From contig CAXXJE010000002.1 in the NCBI GenBank assembly GCA_963675055.2, positions 2,604,001 to 2,668,000 of the forward strand: a stretch of 64,000 nt of DNA, given 5' to 3'. The number at the start of each line of letters is the position of its first letter. Position 1 is the first letter of the stretch. Origin of the DNA: PGYT01 sp963675055 (lineage in GTDB: Bacteria; Bacteroidota; Ignavibacteria; Ignavibacteriales; Melioribacteraceae). Of the stretch, positions 44,321 to 51,816 are shown piece after piece. The position numbers and the translations under genes are program-made. Below the pieces are notes generated by a model. That model was not told where the DNA came from and did no database searches. It saw only the letters and a list, made by a program, of their open reading frames with translations.

Positions 44321-44596
44321 ATGAAAGAATTCAAAAAGCTGTTAAGCACTGCCTTGGCTGTTTTAATGTTTGCCGGTATGATGAGCTTTACTGCATGCAG
44401 CGGAGTAAGTGAAGAACAAATGGCTGAATTAAATGCATTAAGGTCAGAAGTTAAATCTCTTGAGAAAGAAGTTAATTCTCTTAAGAGCGAAAAAACTAAA
44501 TTAGAAAGAGAAATTGCAGAGCAGAACGCAAAACTGGATCAGTGTTCTAAGGACAAAGCGGAAACTGAATCTAACTTAAAGAAAATAATGAAGTAA
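44321..44596 (+). CDS. Small coiled-coil lipoprotein (Lpp-like)
   Basis: A 91-residue protein with a lipoprotein signal (lipobox SFTACS, Cys at about residue 26) and then one uninterrupted heptad coiled coil (LRSEVKSLEKEVNSLKSEKT, then LEREIAEQNAKL). This resembles Braun-type or Lpp-like spacers that stand between membrane and peptidoglycan, but lacks the terminal Lys that Lpp uses for linkage (ends KKIMK, which does have Lys; no experimental basis). AAAGGAGG precedes the ATG, a very strong ribosome site suggesting high expression. Confidence 0.7.
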   Translation: MKEFKKLLSTALAVLMFAGMMSFTACSGVSEEQMAELNALRSEVKSLEKEVNSLKSEKTKLEREIAEQNAKLDQCSKDKAETESNLKKIMK

Positions 44597-44625
44597 AGTT
44601 TAATAATTTCTTACGGAGGAAATAA

Positions 44626-45318
44626 ATGAAATCATTAAAGTTTTTTGCAGTATTATCTCTCTTGCTTTTCTTCTCTGCTAATCTTTTTGCTCAAGAGGAA
44701 AAAGAAATGACTGAGGAAGAATGGCAAAGTGAAATCAACAGACTTACAGCCAAGAAAACAGAACTTACAACTGAATTGAATACATTACAAAACGATGTAA
44801 ACAATTTGAAATCAACACAAGCCGGTCTTCAGTCCTATGATGATTGTATGAATGAACTTTATGCAATGGTTGGCGCTTCTGAAGGCGATATTAACAAGTT
44901 CAGAAAAATGGTTGCTGACTTAAACGGTAAGATCGGTAACGACAACTATGATAAAGAAGATATTATGGCTCAGTGGGAAAAATTAGCCAACAGCAGTATT
45001 AGTGCGCTTCCCGACCTGTTCGAGAAAGTTCACAATCAGATGAAAAGAGCTCTCGATGCATGGGATCAGAAACCAAAAGAAATCAATTACACAGTTGTTC
45101 GCGGTGATCACCTTTGGGGAATCGCTAAGAAGAAAGAGCACTATGGAAACGGATTTGCTTGGCCGGTAATTTACAAAGCCAACAGAGATCAGATTAAAGA
45201 TCCTGATTTGATTTATCCGAAACAAGTATTCAAGATTCCTAGTTTAACTGATGAAGAAAAAGCAAAATATGATAAAGCAAGAGCCAACTACAAACCGGCT
45301 CCGCCAATGCAAAACTAG
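44626..45318 (+). CDS. Secreted LysM-domain coiled-coil protein
   Basis: A 230-residue exported protein, signal peptide ending near LFAQE. It has a coiled coil (LTAKKTELTTELNTLQNDVN) and a LysM domain near residues 149-195 (NYTVVRGDHLWGIAKKKEHY, then WPVIYKANRDQIKDPDLIYP), which binds peptidoglycan. ACGGAGGAAAT precedes the ATG. It lies 30 bp after the small lipoprotein gene and both are probably made in quantity to organise the envelope. Confidence 0.83.
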   Translation: MKSLKFFAVLSLLLFFSANLFAQEEKEMTEEEWQSEINRLTAKKTELTTELNTLQNDVNNLKSTQAGLQSYDDCMNELYAMVGASEGDINKFRKMVADLNGKIGNDNYDKEDIMAQWEKLANSSISALPDLFEKVHNQMKRALDAWDQKPKEINYTVVRGDHLWGIAKKKEHYGNGFAWPVIYKANRDQIKDPDLIYPKQVFKIPSLTDEEKAKYDKARANYKPAPPMQN

Positions 45319-45354
45319 TTTTTGAATGATATTACATTATTAGAAATAGCAAAT

Positions 45355-45390
45355 TGCCCCTTGTCGGTTTAAATTGATAAGGGGCATTTT
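45355..45390 (+). terminator. Terminator after the LysM gene
   Basis: Arms TGCCCCTT (45355-45362) and AAGGGGCA (45379-45386) around a 16-nt loop, then TTTTG. It lies between the LysM gene and phoH. Confidence 0.75.
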
Positions 45391-45401
45391 GTATTTAAAA
45401 T

Positions 45402-46364
45402 ATGACACAACTGGAAAAACAAATATCGATTGAGAATGTAGATCAGGCAAGTCTGCTTGGATTTAACGATTCGAATCTTAAAACCGTTGAAGACAGGTTT
45501 TCTTCGGGTATTGTAGTTCGCGGAGAAAGAGTTCTGATAAAAGGTGTGATCGAAGAAATTGAAAGTATAGAAAAGATATTCAAGGAAATGATTTACGTAC
45601 TTAACACAACCGGGAAACTCGAGAAAGGTGATGTTGAGACGATAATCGATCTTACCTTGCAGGGAAGGGAAATAATAGCTGATGACGAGTACGATAACAT
45701 TATACTGTATTCGAAAAAGGATGTTATTAAAGCTAAGACGCCTACCCAGGTTCAGTATTTTGAGGATGTGAAAAAGAACGATATTTGTTTCGCCATTGGT
45801 CCCGCTGGAACCGGCAAAACATATTTGGCTGTCGCGTTCGCCGTAGCGGCGCTTAAAAAAGGAATAGTACAGAGAATTATACTAGCTCGTCCTGCGGTGG
45901 AAGCCGGCGAGAGTCTTGGGTTCCTGCCGGGTGACTTTAGGGATAAGATCGATCCGTACTTACGACCTCTTTACGACGCTCTGAATGATATGCTTCCCTC
46001 GGAACAGTTACGTAAGAATATTGAGAACGGGATAATTGAAATTGTACCGTTAGCTTATATGCGCGGACGTACTCTGAACAATGCTTACGTGATTCTGGAT
46101 GAGGCTCAGAACGCTACTGCTATGCAGATGAAGATGTTCCTTACAAGGCTGGGACCTAATTCAAAATCGATTATTACAGGTGACATTACCCAAATTGATT
46201 TGCCGACTAAGAAGTCCAGCGGACTTGTTCAAATCCAGGATATCCTGCAGAACGTTGATGGCGTCGGATTCGTCTATTTCAACAAGGATGATGTAGTACG
46301 TCATAAACTTGTTAAAGATATAATTGACGCTTACGAGAAATTCCTTAATGGGGATAACGACTAA
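45402..46364 (+). CDS. phoH: PhoH-like ATPase
   Basis: A 320-residue PhoH/YbeZ-type protein. The Walker A is GPAGTGKT (residues 133-140), Walker B is YVILDEAQNA and a sensor-like segment is SIITGDITQIDLP. The N-terminal part resembles a KH-like region seen in YbeZ. In other bacteria it works with YbeY in RNA maturation; ybeY is not in this window. It ends 4 bp into the convergent mazG. Confidence 0.93.
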   Translation: MTQLEKQISIENVDQASLLGFNDSNLKTVEDRFSSGIVVRGERVLIKGVIEEIESIEKIFKEMIYVLNTTGKLEKGDVETIIDLTLQGREIIADDEYDNIILYSKKDVIKAKTPTQVQYFEDVKKNDICFAIGPAGTGKTYLAVAFAVAALKKGIVQRIILARPAVEAGESLGFLPGDFRDKIDPYLRPLYDALNDMLPSEQLRKNIENGIIEIVPLAYMRGRTLNNAYVILDEAQNATAMQMKMFLTRLGPNSKSIITGDITQIDLPTKKSSGLVQIQDILQNVDGVGFVYFNKDDVVRHKLVKDIIDAYEKFLNGDND

Positions 46365-47122
46365 ACCTTCTCCTTACTCTCTTCCCAGAATTTATCCATT
46401 TCTTCAAGATTAGATTCGGTAATTTCCCGTCCCGAATCCTTTATTCTTTTTTCAACGTACTGAAAACGTTTAACAAACTTTTCATTTGTTCTTCGCAAAG
46501 CATTCTCAGGATTTACTCCCAGGAACCTGGCGAAGTTTACAATCGAGAATAACAAGTCGCCGAACTCTTCCTCAAGTTTCTGAATGCCCTGTTCTGCCTG
46601 GGCTTCGCGAACTTCTTCCAATTCTTCTTCAACCTTTTTCCACACATCCTCTTTCTTTGCCCAATCAAATCCAACCTTGGCTGCTTTTTCCTGGAGTCTG
46701 AATGCTTTATGCAATTCAGGGAGATTTCTCGGAACACCTTCGACAACGGACTTTCGTCCCTCAGATAGTTTTATTGTTTCCCAGTTCCTTGTAATATCAG
46801 CCGTTCCGTTAACCTCGGTATCACCGAATACATGCGGATGCCTACGAATTAGTTTTGCTGTTATACCATCAATTACATCATCTATTTTAAAATTATTGCT
46901 CTCTTCTGCAATGACAGAATGAAAAACTATATGAAGCAGTAAATCTCCAAGTTCACCTTTTAACTCGTTATAATTCTCATCGTCAATCGCTTCAATTACT
47001 TCATAGCTTTCTTCCAGGGTCGCCGATTTAATGGAATGATGCGTCTGTTCCTTATCCCAAGGGCATTCCTTTCGTAACATGTACATTATGTCAACGAGTT
47101 CTTCAAATTTTTTGCCTGCCAA
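46361..47122 (-). CDS. mazG: Nucleoside triphosphate pyrophosphohydrolase MazG
   Basis: A 253-residue tandem MazG. The start is taken as TTG at 47122 because AAAGGAG lies 6 nt upstream and homologues begin with FEELVDIMYMLRKECPWD; a TTG 12 codons earlier has no such site. Each half carries the all-alpha NTP-PPase signature: LEESYEVIEAIDDENYNELK with GELGDLLLHIVFHS, and later KVEEELEEVREA with EEFGDLLFSIVNFARFLG. It hydrolyses (d)NTPs to monophosphates, cleaning the pool and possibly reducing ppGpp effects. Confidence 0.95.
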   Translation of the reverse strand: MAGKKFEELVDIMYMLRKECPWDKEQTHHSIKSATLEESYEVIEAIDDENYNELKGELGDLLLHIVFHSVIAEESNNFKIDDVIDGITAKLIRRHPHVFGDTEVNGTADITRNWETIKLSEGRKSVVEGVPRNLPELHKAFRLQEKAAKVGFDWAKKEDVWKKVEEELEEVREAQAEQGIQKLEEEFGDLLFSIVNFARFLGVNPENALRRTNEKFVKRFQYVEKRIKDSGREITESNLEEMDKFWEESKEKV

Positions 47123-47259
47123 AATTAACTCCTTTATCCTTTTCGATAATGCTTGCAAAGATAATGTTTCCTGAAATAACTAATGGATAGTTTTTCCCCA
47201 TTGAGTAATTTCATCAACTATTTTAATGAAAATAATTATTTTACAGGTGGTATTTTTAA

Positions 47260-47387
47260 GTTGTCATTCCTGACTGCCGTCAGGCAAGTTCGATCCCGAT
47301 GAATATCAGGGGAGAAATCTTAGATAGTAGAATCGAAGAAGATATCTCCTCATCCCGACTAATGTCGGGAGAAGTCGATATGACAAC
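47260..47387. repeat. Hairpin-rich intergenic repeat element (MITE-like)
   Basis: The 312 bp between mazG and ridA is filled by a 128-bp element with inverted ends GTTGTCAT and ATGACAAC. Inside are CCTGAC/GTCAGG (47269-47284), an imperfect CCCGAT/ATCAGGG, and TCCCGAC/GTCGGGA (47353-47370). No coding frame. Ends and internal Cys-rich palindromes resemble short dispersed repeats known from Bacteroidota-group genomes; only one copy is in this window, so repetition is inferred. Confidence 0.5.
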
Positions 47388-47434
47388 CCAAGTTAAAGCC
47401 AAACAAAGTTTTGATTATAAAATCAGGAGTCAAA

Positions 47435-47890
47435 ATGATAGAAGAAAAGATTAAAGAACTCGGTTACGCGCTTCCGGAAACTCCTAACCCGGTTGCAGCA
47501 TATATTCCCGCGCATCAAACAGGCAGCCTGGTTTTTACTGCCGGTCAGATTCCAATGGTAAACGGTGAATTAAAATTCAAGGGTAAGCTTGGTGCGGATG
47601 TTAGTCTGGAGGACGGACAGGCAGCTGCCAGGATAACTGCACTGAATTGCCTTAGCGTGATTAAATCCGTTATAGGAGATTTGGATAATATTAAACGGAT
47701 AGTAAAACTAACAGTATTTGTCAACGGAACCGATGGTTTTACCGATCAACCGAAAGTGGCGAACGGCGCTTCCGAATTTGTAGTTGAAATATTCGGTGAT
47801 GCCGGCAAGCACGTGCGAAGTGCGGTTGGCGTGAATTCACTTCCTCTTGGTGTGGCTGTTGAGACGGAAATGGTGGTTGAGGTTAAATAG
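47435..47890 (+). CDS. ridA: RidA-family enamine/imine deaminase
   Basis: A 151-residue YjgF/YER057c/UK114-family protein of the longer subgroup. It includes YALPETPNPVAAYIPAHQTG, FTAGQIPMVNGELKFKGKLG and the C-terminal VRSAVGVNSLPLGVAVETEM. In canonical RidA a key Arg lies in that segment (here HVRSAVG) and the protein hydrolyses reactive enamine intermediates. ATCAGGAGTCAAA precedes the ATG at 47435. Confidence 0.92.
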   Translation: MIEEKIKELGYALPETPNPVAAYIPAHQTGSLVFTAGQIPMVNGELKFKGKLGADVSLEDGQAAARITALNCLSVIKSVIGDLDNIKRIVKLTVFVNGTDGFTDQPKVANGASEFVVEIFGDAGKHVRSAVGVNSLPLGVAVETEMVVEVK

Positions 47891-47983
47891 TCGATTTTGA
47901 GGCACTAATCTTTTATTCTAGTAAAATGAAATATCGTTATAATTATTTGCACGTAACCGATTCTCTAGATCTATTAATATTTA

Positions 47984-48289
47984 TTATATATAAAAATTTG
48001 GATTATAATAATTCCACTTCCAGTTTTCTCTATCTTCAATTAAACCGGCTTTCACAGGATTATTTAGGATATATTTAGTAAGTCTTAGTAATTCGTTCCT
48101 GTCTCGTATTACATGATCATAACTTTCATGTTGCCAGAATTTACCGGTTCTGTTTAGTATTATATTGCATTCACGTGCCGTAAATTTCTTAAAGTCGCGC
48201 AATATATTGGTTAATATGTAGAGCGAAACTCTGTTTCGCTTATTAAGATTATTTGAATATGAATTATTCTTTTTATTTAGCGATTCAGT
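47984..48289 (-). pseudogene. C-terminal half of a split RAYT transposase gene
   Basis: 101 codons and a stop that encode the end of a REP-associated tyrosine transposase: NILRDFKKFTARECNIILNR, then FWQHESYDHVIRDRNELLRL with the presumed catalytic Tyr, and ILNNPVKAGLIEDRENWKW. The upstream part lies beyond the IS at 49693-50091. With the IS and one 7-bp repeat removed, the two parts make one frame of about 234 residues. Confidence 0.85.
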
Positions 48290-48296
48290 GAATCGC
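48218..48296. repeat. REPIN-like doublet of REP palindromes inside the RAYT frame
   Basis: Two palindromes in inverted orientation: AGCGAAAC-TCT-GTTTCGCT (48222-48240) and GCGATTC-AGT-GAATCGC (48280-48296). With the sequence across the IS the second ends GAATCGCTCTAC (49693-49704). The rejoined block is 84 bp, starts GTAGAGCGA and ends TCGCTCTAC, so each palindrome has a 5' GTAG at its base, the tetranucleotide that RAYT proteins recognise in REP hairpins. 84 bp equals 28 codons. Confidence 0.75.
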
Positions 48297-48346
48297 AAAT
48301 TGTTTCAGAGATAAATCATAGTTTTCAGAAAAATATAATTTAGTAT

Positions 48347-49300
48347 TCATGCTGCTTTGTTATTTCTGTAAAGGTTTAAGTTTTCTTTCATTCTAATTTG
48401 TTTCGCTTTTAGTAGTTTCTCTGTTCTCTCGGAAAATATCTTCTCGGCCTTGCCTGTGTATTTGTCGTAAGGCGTTATAAAACCAATAGCCGAGTGGTAT
48501 CTTTCGCGATTATAATAATCAACTTGTTCTTTGATAAGTTTGTGCAGTTCTGAGAAGTTATCAGCATCATTTGGGTCAACCAGTTCCCTCAATGTCCTAT
48601 GGCAGCGTTCTATCTCAGCGTTTTCGTTAGGGCAGTGTGGGTGAATGTAGCGTGCAGCAACACCGAGTTTACTGATGAACGATTTATACTCTTGTGATAT
48701 GTAACAGCTTCCATTATCTGATTGAATCGATTTTGGCTTTCTCCCTGTTATTCTAAATGCCTCTGCTGTTGCGTTTTTAATCGTATCGCCTGTCATAGAA
48801 CTCAGCAGCTTGTGGTAAGTAATGTAACGGGAAAAGACATCGATATAGGAAAAGAAATAGTAGTCTCTGCCCATATAAGAGATGTTCATTAAGTCAGTTT
48901 GCCAAAGTTCGTCAGGATTAGTTAACCTCTCATGAGGACTCCAGTATTGGGGTGTTTTCCGTTTACCCCTAAGGAAAATGAGGTTGTTCTCTCGTAAAAT
49001 ACGGTATACGCTTGAAGAACTCATATATGCAATATTTTCATCTATCATTCGGTAGCTAAGCTCTCGGTGGTTATATCGGGTATGGGAAAGAGCATATCTA
49101 ATTACAGCTTCTTTTTCTTTGTCCGTGATTTTGTTAGGGGTTATCCTGGGTGTCTCTGTTTCCCTGTCCCCCGGGTTTTCAAGTGAATAAAACCGTTGTG
49201 GCGAGATACCCCATTTCCGGCAAATATCTTTCTTTGTCCAGTTATACTTTTTATACCGGGTTATCATATCGAGTAAATCCAGTTTTATTTCTATGCTCAT
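48347..49300 (-). CDS. IS3-family transposase OrfB (DDE integrase core)
   Basis: A 317-residue transposase. The N-terminal region carries an IS3-type HTH_21 segment (YALSHTRYNHRELSYRMIDE). The rve integrase core has the three acidic residues in LWQTDLMNISYMGRDYYFF, SIQSDNGSCYISQEY and NENAEIERCHRTLREL. The ATG lies 14 bp after OrfA's stop; alternatively it is made as an OrfAB fusion by -1 slippage on the A9 tract. No stop interrupts the frame between that tract and the ATG. Confidence 0.92.
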   Translation of the reverse strand: MSIEIKLDLLDMITRYKKYNWTKKDICRKWGISPQRFYSLENPGDRETETPRITPNKITDKEKEAVIRYALSHTRYNHRELSYRMIDENIAYMSSSSVYRILRENNLIFLRGKRKTPQYWSPHERLTNPDELWQTDLMNISYMGRDYYFFSYIDVFSRYITYHKLLSSMTGDTIKNATAEAFRITGRKPKSIQSDNGSCYISQEYKSFISKLGVAARYIHPHCPNENAEIERCHRTLRELVDPNDADNFSELHKLIKEQVDYYNRERYHSAIGFITPYDKYTGKAEKIFSERTEKLLKAKQIRMKENLNLYRNNKAA

Positions 49301-49314
49301 TCGACAGTATCTGC

Positions 49315-49602
49315 CTAATCTGTAAGTTTTTTTTTAAGCTCTAGCGCTTCTTCTGTTACTGCAACTATTATCTGGTCTTTGCGCTTAATTTCATCTTCCA
49401 ATTTGTTGATTTTTTGTTCTGTAGCTTTTGATACCTTCGCAAACGTTGATTCTGCGTTATTGAGCATTTGCTTTTGCCATTGATAGAACTGAACTTCATG
49501 AATCCCCTTGCGACGGCAATAAGCCGAGATGCCTTCTGGTGATTTTAAGCCTTCGAGAACTGTACGTACTTTGTAACTTGGGCTATATTTTTGTTTTGGC
49601 AT
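49315..49602 (-). CDS. IS3-family transposase OrfA (DNA-binding)
   Basis: A 95-residue protein with an HTH_Tnp_1-type domain (SPSYKVRTVLEGLKSPEGIS, then YCRRKGIHEVQFYQWQ) and a leucine-zipper coiled coil (KINKLEDEIKRKDQIIV) used for multimerisation. Ends at ELKKKLTD, the slippage site. Confidence 0.9.
   Translation of the reverse strand: MPKQKYSPSYKVRTVLEGLKSPEGISAYCRRKGIHEVQFYQWQKQMLNNAESTFAKVSKATEQKINKLEDEIKRKDQIIVAVTEEALELKKKLTD
49327..49335 (-). other. Probable programmed -1 frameshift site of the IS (A9)
   Basis: Nine consecutive A on the transposase strand at the end of OrfA. A -1 slip moves translation to the OrfB frame, which is open from here to its ATG (TYRLGRYCR then M). This is the standard IS3-family way to make the OrfAB transposase; transcriptional slippage would give the same product. 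Confidence 0.7.
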
Positions 49603-49692
49603 GGAAGTAAGCTCCTATTTTCTTTTGCAAAATAAGCATCCATGTACTAAATATAATTTTTTCTTGAATGTTAACTTTTACTGAAACAATAC

Positions 49693-50091
49693 GAATCGCT
49701 CTACAATTGGTTGTAATATTACATGAATATGGTTCGGCATAATTGTGAAACAATAAAGATTATATTTCTTAGTGTCACCGAAATGCAAAGATTTATAAAT
49801 AATCGATGCAATATTGTTTTCTGCCAGCCAGCATGGTGTTTTAGTACTGCCGTGCAATTCTTTCTCGAACTTTTCAAAATAATCAATCTGTGCTTTTGAG
49901 TAAGACGCACGTTTGGCTTTTATGCTTTTAAGTGAAGATACTTTTACAATTTCTTTTTTGTAATCGTTTTTTAGTTTTTGTACGACATTTAATGGAAGAC
50001 TCCCGTCTAACCGCATATTAACAAGAAATACGTAACCAGCCGGCTGATAGTGAGGAAGATTTCTTTTGTAGTATGTTTTAATCCTAGTCAT
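49693..50091 (-). pseudogene. N-terminal half of the split RAYT transposase gene
   Basis: 133 codons starting at ATG 50091, with the family start TYYKRNLPHYQPAGYVFLVN and MRLDGSLP, and the HUH motif in CFTIMPNHIHVIL. It continues QPIVERF, where the IS interrupts it; three more codons (VLF, Q) and a stop come from the IS end. The rest is at 47984-48289. RAYT proteins are Y1-type HUH nucleases that mobilise REP palindromes. Confidence 0.85.
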
Positions 50092-50155
50092 AATTTGCAA
50101 ATAAATTACTTAACATCAATTTAGTTTTATCTCTTAAAAGAACAAAAAATTTAGA

Positions 50156-50209
50156 TCGCGAATCTTTGATTTGCGAAAAAAGTTATTTATTGTAATGATT
50201 CGCAGAATC
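50156..50209. repeat. Degenerate REP-like palindrome pair upstream of the RAYT gene
   Basis: TCGCGAATC-TTT-GATTTGCGA (50156-50176, one mismatch) and GATTC-GCA-GAATC (50197-50209) share GATTC/GAATC/GCGA words with the intact REPIN. The first has TTAG and the second, on the other strand, GTAA at the base, both one change from GTAG. It is probably a decayed doublet in the 241 bp between the RAYT start and the next gene. Confidence 0.45.
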
Positions 50210-50332
50210 GATTTACGATCATGCAAATTAATAATAAGCTGATTAACCATACTAATTGATCTTGATTTTTTATCCTTATTGATTATATTAGTGAAACATT
50301 TGACGGAAAGAATTGTTTAATTCGAAAAAACT

Positions 50333-50827
50333 ATGAAAAAATTAATAATCATATTGTTGGTCGCTTCGTCTGTTTCTTTCGCTCAGTTTAAGAAAGATTA
50401 TGACAAGCCGATTGATATTAAAAGTGGAATTACTAACTATAATCCTTCCGGATTTTTCACGGGTTTCTTTAATCCGCAGAATTTTGACATGCATCATACC
50501 GTTAGTATGAGTTATTCCTCGTTTGGCGGACAGGGAGTTGCCCTTGGCGTTTATACTAACAGTATGGCATATAAATTCAGCGAAAATCTTGATGTTGAGG
50601 CTGATGTGAGTTTCGTAAATTCGCCTTATAGTTCATTGGGTGATGCTCACACTAAAAGTCTGAACGGGATTTATCTGAGCCGCGCCCAGCTAAATTACAG
50701 ATTTTCTGATGATTTTCATGTAACGCTCAGATACAATCAGGTGCCAGGCGGGTACTACTCTCCCTACGGTTATGGCTACAACCGGTATTCGCCATTTGGT
50801 TTCGGGGATAATCATTGGAGAGACTAA
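50333..50827 (+). CDS. Secreted hypothetical protein, probable outer-membrane-associated
   Basis: A 164-residue exported protein, signal peptide ending near VSFAQ. The middle has NPQNFDMHHTVSMSYSSFGG and beta-strand pattern, and the C-terminus is Tyr/Gly-rich (GYYSPYGYGYNRYSPFGFG). I do not recognise a named family; similar small proteins occur in this group. Function unknown. Confidence 0.6.
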   Translation: MKKLIIILLVASSVSFAQFKKDYDKPIDIKSGITNYNPSGFFTGFFNPQNFDMHHTVSMSYSSFGGQGVALGVYTNSMAYKFSENLDVEADVSFVNSPYSSLGDAHTKSLNGIYLSRAQLNYRFSDDFHVTLRYNQVPGGYYSPYGYGYNRYSPFGFGDNHWRD

Positions 50828-50861
50828 TAATCCAACTAACATAAATTTTTACTAATTTTGG

Positions 50862-50890
50862 TAACCGGGTTTTCACTCGGTTATTTTTTT
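50862..50890 (+). terminator. Terminator after the secreted protein gene
   Basis: TAACCG (50862-50867) and CGGTTA (50878-50883) with G-T extension form a short stem, followed by TTTTTTT. Confidence 0.6.
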
Positions 50891-50900
50891 ACCCCGGAAA

Positions 50901-51398
50901 GTGGCCGTGAAAAGAAAAATTAAAAAAAATACAAGCGTTCCCGATACTGAGGATCTAAAAAGGACTACCGGCAGTATTTTCTTAAATACTATTATCTTTG
51001 TACTTGCCGGGATGATACTGGTAATGGGGTGGTCGATTTACCAGAAGTTGACTACGACCGAAATTATTAATCCTTCAGCCGGTGAGATTCGTACTGCGGA
51101 TGAGATCATCCAGGTGGAAGTTCTGAACGGCTGCGGAGTGACAGGAATCGCCACAACTTTTACGGATTTTCTTCGAGCCCATAATTTTGATGTCGTAAAT
51201 GTCGATAATTACAGGCCGTTCGATATTGATGAAACAATTGTTATTGACCGGTTAGGGAATCTTGCAAATGCTAAAAAGGTTGCTGAGTCGCTGAACGTTA
51301 AAGCGGGGCACGCATATACGCAGCTTAACTCGGATTATTTTGTTGATGTTACGGTTATTATAGGTAGAGATTATCATTCATTAGCGCCATTAAATTAG
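50901..51398 (+). CDS. LytR C-terminal-domain membrane protein
   Basis: A 165-residue single-pass protein with one TM (SIFLNTIIFVLAGMILVMGW, about residues 26-45). The periplasmic part matches the LytR_C domain: IQVEVLNGCGVTGIATTFTD, then FDVVNVDNYRPFDIDETIVI and VTVIIGRDYHSLAPLN. The domain occurs with cell-wall attachment enzymes but here stands alone. GTG starts at 50901 or 50907 are both possible. It is 11 bp before rsfS. Confidence 0.8.
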   Translation: MAVKRKIKKNTSVPDTEDLKRTTGSIFLNTIIFVLAGMILVMGWSIYQKLTTTEIINPSAGEIRTADEIIQVEVLNGCGVTGIATTFTDFLRAHNFDVVNVDNYRPFDIDETIVIDRLGNLANAKKVAESLNVKAGHAYTQLNSDYFVDVTVIIGRDYHSLAPLN

Positions 51399-51409
51399 AG
51401 GAAAATGTT

Positions 51410-51781
51410 TTGGAAGCCTTAGATTTTGCAAATGAAATCACTGAGATTATTTTATCCAAAAAAGGATATGAAATTAGAATTCTGGATCTGCGGGAAATAT
51501 CGACAATAGCGGATTATTTTGTTATCTGCTCCGCCGGATCGGATATGCAGGTTAAAGCCATTGCGGATGAGATCGACAAGAAATTGCGTGACAAAGGTAT
51601 AAAGTGCATGTTTAAGGAAGGATATCAGTCGCTGAACTGGGTACTGCTTGATTACTTCGATGTTGTGGTTCATGTATTTCATCACGAATCCAGGGGTTTT
51701 TATAACCTTGAGAAACTTTGGGGAGATGCGCCTGTAACTGTAATTGAGGATGAAGATGGTGGCCCAAATCCAGATAACTAA
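51410..51781 (+). CDS. rsfS: Ribosome silencing factor RsfS
   Basis: A 123-residue Iojap/RsfS protein that binds L14 of the large subunit and blocks subunit joining when nutrients fall. Signatures are LDLREISTIADYFVICSAGS, WVLLDYFDVVVHVFHHESRG and FYNLEKLWGDAP. The start is TTG at 51410 after AGAGGAAAATG; the overlapping ATG at 51405 hits a stop after five codons. Confidence 0.95.
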   Translation: MEALDFANEITEIILSKKGYEIRILDLREISTIADYFVICSAGSDMQVKAIADEIDKKLRDKGIKCMFKEGYQSLNWVLLDYFDVVVHVFHHESRGFYNLEKLWGDAPVTVIEDEDGGPNPDN

Positions 51782-51816
51782 TTAAATTAGAATGATTTTT
51801 AATACCGGAGAGTAAA

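Larger units (their letters stand above)
48297..49692 (-). mobile_element. IS3-family insertion sequence, about 1.4 kb
   Basis: A complete-looking element of 1396 bp between two copies of GAATCGC (48290-48296 and 49693-49699). Inverted 10-bp ends ATTGTTTCAG lie at 48299-48308 and, reversed, at 49681-49690, with two non-matching bases outside each. It contains OrfA and OrfB in different frames with an A9 slippage site. The repeats at the borders are probably the target duplication, although 7 bp is longer than usual for IS3, and the exact tips could differ by a few bases. Confidence 0.85.
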
